From Thermoplasmata archaeon (lineage in GTDB: Archaea; Thermoplasmatota; Thermoplasmata; Thermoplasmatales; Thermoplasmataceae): DNA of 10,537 nucleotides. Position numbers and translations under genes: made by a program. The stretch covers positions 1 to 10,537 of the forward strand of contig JAKAUD010000136.1 in the NCBI GenBank assembly GCA_021827885.1, read 5' to 3'. A model generated the notes under the pieces. That model saw nothing but the letters and a program-made list of their open reading frames with translations, was not told where the DNA came from and did no database searches. Numbering within the stretch: position 1 is the first letter of the stretch; every line of letters starts with the position of its first letter. This document shows, in pieces, positions 7,741-10,537 of this stretch.

Positions 7741-7775
7741 AGCATATGATTCCCATAGCAAGAAACGTTATGCTT
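7741..7775. promoter_or_regulatory. Interrupted inverted repeat overlapping the grpE promoter
   Basis: AGCATA (7741-7746) and TATGCT (7770-7775) are exact 6-bp arms separated by 23 bp, the right arm running into the grpE TATA box. It could be a heat-shock operator, but short arms at this spacing arise easily by chance. It does not look like the published Phr or HSR1 sites I remember. Confidence 0.2.
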
Positions 7776-7780
7776 ATATA
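7773..7780 (+). promoter_or_regulatory. TATA box of the grpE-dnaK-dnaJ operon
   Basis: CTTATATA is centred about 25 nt before the grpE ATG at 7802, with a purine-rich GAAACG just upstream in the BRE region. No Shine-Dalgarno sequence precedes the ATG, so the operon mRNA is probably leaderless at grpE. The rest of the 170-nt gap (7632-7801) is A/T-rich, with other TATA-like words near 7655 and 7718 but no recognisable gene. Confidence 0.7.
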
Positions 7781-7801
7781 GAAGAACTAATTTACATTCC
7801 A

Positions 7802-8332
7802 ATGTCTTTAGAATCTAAAAAAACCGCTGATGTTCGGGATCCCATAACAGCTGAAATAAAGACCGCCAAAAGCAGAAAACAGAGTTTACCAAAGGAGAGG
7901 GTCAAGGACATGAAAATCAAGGAATTAATGGAGAAAATGGATGCACAGAAAGACCAACTCCTAAGGAACATCGCAGAAATGCAGACATACATCAGAACAA
8001 AGGAAAAGGATCTTGAAATCTCTAGGAAGACGATCACCAAGGATCTGGCACTTAAACTGATGCCTGTCCTGGATTCAATAGATGCAGGAATCCAGATTGA
8101 ATCCCACAAGCCGATCCTTGAACCGTTGAAGCAACAACTCATGCAAACATTAACTTCACTTGGGGTGACAGAGATGAAAACAGTAGGGGAATCGTTTAAC
8201 CCAATGCTTCACGAGGTAATTTCCATCACTCAGGATGGGGAAGAGAACAAAGTGGTTGCAGAGATTCAAAAGGGATATTTATTCAATAATGAAGTGATTA
8301 GGACATCAAAGGTAATAGTTTGTAAAAGGTGA
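7802..8332 (+). CDS. grpE: GrpE, nucleotide exchange factor of DnaK
   Basis: The 176-residue protein is a complete GrpE, slightly shorter than the about 197 residues of E. coli. A charged N-terminal tail (1-30) is followed by a long helix with coiled-coil character (about 31-80) that includes the family pattern R-x-x-A-E-x-x-x-Y-x-R-x-K-E ([15 protein letters not shown]). LMPVLDSID starts the central helices. The C-terminal beta head (about 118-176) has [10 protein letters not shown] and the signature [20 protein letters not shown]. GrpE works as a cytoplasmic dimer: the head opens the DnaK nucleotide cleft and releases ADP. The gene is first in the operon, with dnaK 4 nt downstream. ATG 7802 is chosen because it is the first in the frame and sits at the expected distance from the TATA box. 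Confidence 0.95.
   Translation: MSLESKKTADVRDPITAEIKTAKSRKQSLPKERVKDMKIKELMEKMDAQKDQLLRNIAEMQTYIRTKEKDLEISRKTITKDLALKLMPVLDSIDAGIQIESHKPILEPLKQQLMQTLTSLGVTEMKTVGESFNPMLHEVISITQDGEENKVVAEIQKGYLFNNEVIRTSKVIVCKR
8328..8332 (+). promoter_or_regulatory. Shine-Dalgarno GGTGA of dnaK, overlapping the grpE stop
   Basis: GGTGA is complementary to the 3' end of archaeal 16S rRNA and lies 4 nt before the dnaK ATG. Its TGA is the grpE stop codon, so ribosomes ending grpE are well placed to start dnaK. This contrasts with the leaderless start of grpE. Confidence 0.8.
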
Positions 8333-8336
8333 AACA

Positions 8337-10205
8337 ATGTCAAAAATAATAGGTATAGATCTAGGAACAAGTAATTCCGCAGCAGCAGTTGTAATTTCAG
8401 GCAAACCCACAATCATTCCCAGCGCGGAAGGGGTATCCATAGGAGGCAAATCGTTTCCAAGTTATGTTGCCTTTACGAAGGAGGGGGATCTCCTCGTGGG
8501 AGAACCAGCCAGAAGGCAGGCTCTACTGAACCCGGAAGGAACCATTTACGCCGCCAAGAGGAAAATGGGTAGTGATTTCAAATTCAAGGCATATGGAAAG
8601 GAATATACTCCCCAGCAAATTTCAGCTTTTATTCTTCAAAAAATAAAGAGGGATGCTGAGGCATTCCTGGGAGAAAAGGTAACGGATGCCGTCATAACAG
8701 TGCCTGCTTACTTTGACGATAATCAAAGACAGGCAACAAAAGACGCCGGCTCCATAGCGGGCCTGAATGTTAAAAGAATAATCAATGAACCAACTGCAGC
8801 ATCCCTTGCATATGGGATAGACAAACACAACCAGACAATGAAAATACTCGTGTTTGACCTTGGAGGAGGAACTCTGGATGTCACAATCATGGACTTTGGA
8901 GATGGTGTTTTTGAGGTAGTATCAACATCCGGAGATACCAAGCTTGGCGGAACCGATATGGATGAGGCAATCATAAAATTCCTTATTGCGGATTTCAAGA
9001 AAAAGGAAAATATAGATCTCACCAACGATAAATCTGCATATATAAGGTTGAAGGACGCAGCAGAAAAAGCCAAGATAGAGTTATCTTCAACACTTACCAC
9101 TGAAATAAACCTCCCATACGTTACTGCAGTTAATGGCCAGCCAAAGCACATTCAAATGACATTATCAAGGGGAAAACTCGAGGAGTTGATCAGGCCTATA
9201 GTAGAGAAATCAAGGATATCCCTGGAAAAGGCTCTTGAAGGCGGAAAACTATCAAAGGATAAGGTAGACAAGATAATATTGGTAGGAGGACCCACAAGAA
9301 TACCTTTGGTCAGGAAATTCGTGGAAGACTTTTTCGGGAAGCAGGTTGAGGGTGGAGTAGACCCAATGGAGTGCGTTGCACTAGGGGCAGCTCTTCAGGG
9401 TGCAGTTCTATCTGGAGATATAAAGGATATCGTGCTTCTTGACGTAACACCCCTGACCCTTGGCATAGAAACACTTGGAGGCGTTATAACATCGGTGATT
9501 CCTGCAAACACTACGATTCCTGTGAAGAGGTCACAGGTCTTTACGACCGCCGCTGACATGCAGACGGCGGTGACAATACACGTCGTACAGGGAGAAAGGC
9601 CTATGGCAGCAGATAACGTTTCGCTGGGAATGTTCAATCTTGTAGGAATAACTCCGGCTCCAAGGGGAATTCCTCAGATAGAAGTAACATTCGATATAGA
9701 CGCGAACGGCATTATCCACGTGAATGCAAAGGACAAGGCGACGGGAAAAGAACAAAGCATATCAATTGAGGCAAAGAACAAACTCACGCCTGAAGAAATA
9801 GAAAGAATGAAAAAACAGGCACAGGAATTTGCAGAGGAAGACAAGGCGAAGAAGGAGACAGCCGAAAAGGTTAATCTCGCAGAAAATCTTGCCTACACCG
9901 CTGAAAAGACCATCAATGATAACAGGGAAAAACTCACAGAGGATGAGATCAAGAAGGTTACCGATAAAGTTGCTGAACTCAGGAAGGCGGCGTCTGAATC
10001 TGATATCGCAAAGATAGATGAAGTGACAAAAGAACTCAGCGATGCAATTCAGGAAATCGGAACAAAACTATATTCCCAGGCTCAGGGCAACCCAGGCGAG
10101 GGTCAGGGAACTGATGAGCAAAATTCGGGCGACTCTCAACAAGATGGAGCTCATGAAGGAGAAACAGTGGATGCAAACTTTAGTGAAAGCAATAAAACCG
10201 AATGA
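8337..10205 (+). CDS. dnaK: DnaK, Hsp70 chaperone ATPase
   Basis: This is a full-length 622-residue Hsp70. The ATPase domain (1 to about 361) has phosphate loop 1 GIDLGTSNS (6-14), VPAYF (122-126), [12 protein letters not shown] (149-160), phosphate loop 2 DLGGGTLDV (174-182) and the adenosine motif GGPTRIP (317-323). The interdomain linker is IVLLDVTP (365-372). The beta substrate-binding domain (about 373-485) includes TLGIETLGG and [17 protein letters not shown]; the helical lid is about 486-580. An acidic, Gly/Gln-rich tail (581-622) is probably disordered. Between KRKMGSD and TPQQIS the protein lacks the insertion of some two dozen residues found in E. coli-type DnaK, as in Gram-positive and archaeal forms. 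Phosphate loop 1 has Ser where E. coli has the second Thr (DLGTTNS), which I recall as the Thermoplasma form. DnaK binds exposed hydrophobic peptides in an ATP-driven cycle with the flanking GrpE and DnaJ. Confidence 0.98.
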   Translation: MSKIIGIDLGTSNSAAAVVISGKPTIIPSAEGVSIGGKSFPSYVAFTKEGDLLVGEPARRQALLNPEGTIYAAKRKMGSDFKFKAYGKEYTPQQISAFILQKIKRDAEAFLGEKVTDAVITVPAYFDDNQRQATKDAGSIAGLNVKRIINEPTAASLAYGIDKHNQTMKILVFDLGGGTLDVTIMDFGDGVFEVVSTSGDTKLGGTDMDEAIIKFLIADFKKKENIDLTNDKSAYIRLKDAAEKAKIELSSTLTTEINLPYVTAVNGQPKHIQMTLSRGKLEELIRPIVEKSRISLEKALEGGKLSKDKVDKIILVGGPTRIPLVRKFVEDFFGKQVEGGVDPMECVALGAALQGAVLSGDIKDIVLLDVTPLTLGIETLGGVITSVIPANTTIPVKRSQVFTTAADMQTAVTIHVVQGERPMAADNVSLGMFNLVGITPAPRGIPQIEVTFDIDANGIIHVNAKDKATGKEQSISIEAKNKLTPEEIERMKKQAQEFAEEDKAKKETAEKVNLAENLAYTAEKTINDNREKLTEDEIKKVTDKVAELRKAASESDIAKIDEVTKELSDAIQEIGTKLYSQAQGNPGEGQGTDEQNSGDSQQDGAHEGETVDANFSESNKTE

Positions 10206-10216
10206 GTGACTGATAA

Positions 10217-10537
10217 GTGAGCAAGGATTACTACGCCACTCTTGGCATTGAAAAAAATGCATCTGAGGAAGAAATAAGGAAAGCCTTCAGAACGCTCGCC
10301 AAGAAGTGGCATCCAGATACAAACCCGGAAAACAAGAAGGTCGCTGAGGAAAAATTCAAGGAAATTAGCGAAGCCTATGAGGTCCTCTCGGACCCACAGA
10401 AACGAAAGCAGTACGATCAAACCGGAACAGTCAATTTCGGTGAAGGCAGAAGTGATTTCTCATGGCAGGACTTCAGCCATTTCGGTGATTTCGGGGACAT
10501 TTTTGAACAGGTATTCAGGGGTTTTGGTGGTGGCGAC
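10217..10537 (+). CDS. dnaJ: DnaJ (Hsp40), N-terminal part, cut by the window end
   Basis: The 107 visible codons start at GTG 10217; an in-frame TAA lies immediately upstream, so no longer start is possible. Residues 4-70 are a complete J domain: KDYYATLG, helix [13 protein letters not shown], the HPD motif at 32-34 that stimulates DnaK ATPase, and [21 protein letters not shown] Phe/Gly-rich segment follows, with the family sequence [12 protein letters not shown] and the start of a Gly run. The zinc-finger and C-terminal substrate-binding domains would lie beyond the window, so a type I DnaJ is likely but not shown. The gap after dnaK is 11 nt, and a weak GAGTGA Shine-Dalgarno overlaps the dnaK stop, consistent with one transcript. 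Confidence 0.95.
   Translation, partial: MSKDYYATLGIEKNASEEEIRKAFRTLAKKWHPDTNPENKKVAEEKFKEISEAYEVLSDPQKRKQYDQTGTVNFGEGRSDFSWQDFSHFGDFGDIFEQVFRGFGGGD

Noticed and set aside
7741..7775. Phr/HSR1-type heat-shock operator at grpE
   Set aside because: Only a 6-bp interrupted inverted repeat is present, and it does not resemble the archaeal heat-shock sites I can recall; kept only as a weak feature.
7792..8142. 116-residue open frame on the minus strand across grpE
   Set aside because: It lies antisense within grpE, whose frame has clear family motifs; the antisense product is hydrophobic and cysteine-rich, as expected from reverse reading of a coding frame.
8723..9151. 142-residue minus-strand open frame within dnaK
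   Set aside because: It is antisense to a highly conserved part of dnaK, with no recognisable domain and no promoter.

Overview
The window looks like chromosomal DNA of a Thermoplasmatales-type archaeon (Thermoplasma, Ferroplasma or Cuniculiplasma relatives). Three things point there. The DnaK reads like the Thermoplasma form. Archaeal TATA boxes lie about 25 nt upstream of start codons that have no leader. The giant surface protein is built from the 'GLPxGTxW' repeats that are typical of acidophilic archaeal exoproteins. The genus cannot be fixed from the sequence alone.

Layout. Bases 1-315 (+) are the C-terminal end of an IS66-like transposase, cut by the left edge. Bases 502-6888 (-) are one gene for a 2128-residue secreted, membrane-anchored protein with no cysteine. 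It has a signal peptide, about 14 propeller-blade motifs, two GLPxGTxW repeats, about 7 more blade motifs, ten more GLPxGTxW repeats, a PEGA-like domain and a C-terminal membrane anchor. It ends at a clear hairpin plus U-tract terminator. Bases 7054-7631 (+) hold a small insertion-sequence remnant: a DUF2080-type 'transposon-encoded' protein overlapping by 1 nt a truncated zinc-ribbon ORF. A 19-bp palindrome sits directly before the first start codon. Bases 7802 to the end (+) are a grpE-dnaK-dnaJ chaperone operon, with dnaJ cut by the right edge.

How the parts work together. GrpE, DnaK and DnaJ form the Hsp70 cycle: DnaJ delivers substrate and stimulates ATP hydrolysis, and GrpE exchanges nucleotide. 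In this operon the first gene appears leaderless, while dnaK has a Shine-Dalgarno GGTGA overlapping the grpE stop codon. The giant protein is a separate unit on the other strand with its own promoter. It probably extends a propeller head outward from the cell on a long beta-sandwich stalk; its ligand is unknown. Insertion-sequence remnants lie on both sides of it, so the surface gene may sit in a variable region next to a conserved chaperone operon. No CRISPR array, tRNA or rRNA was seen.
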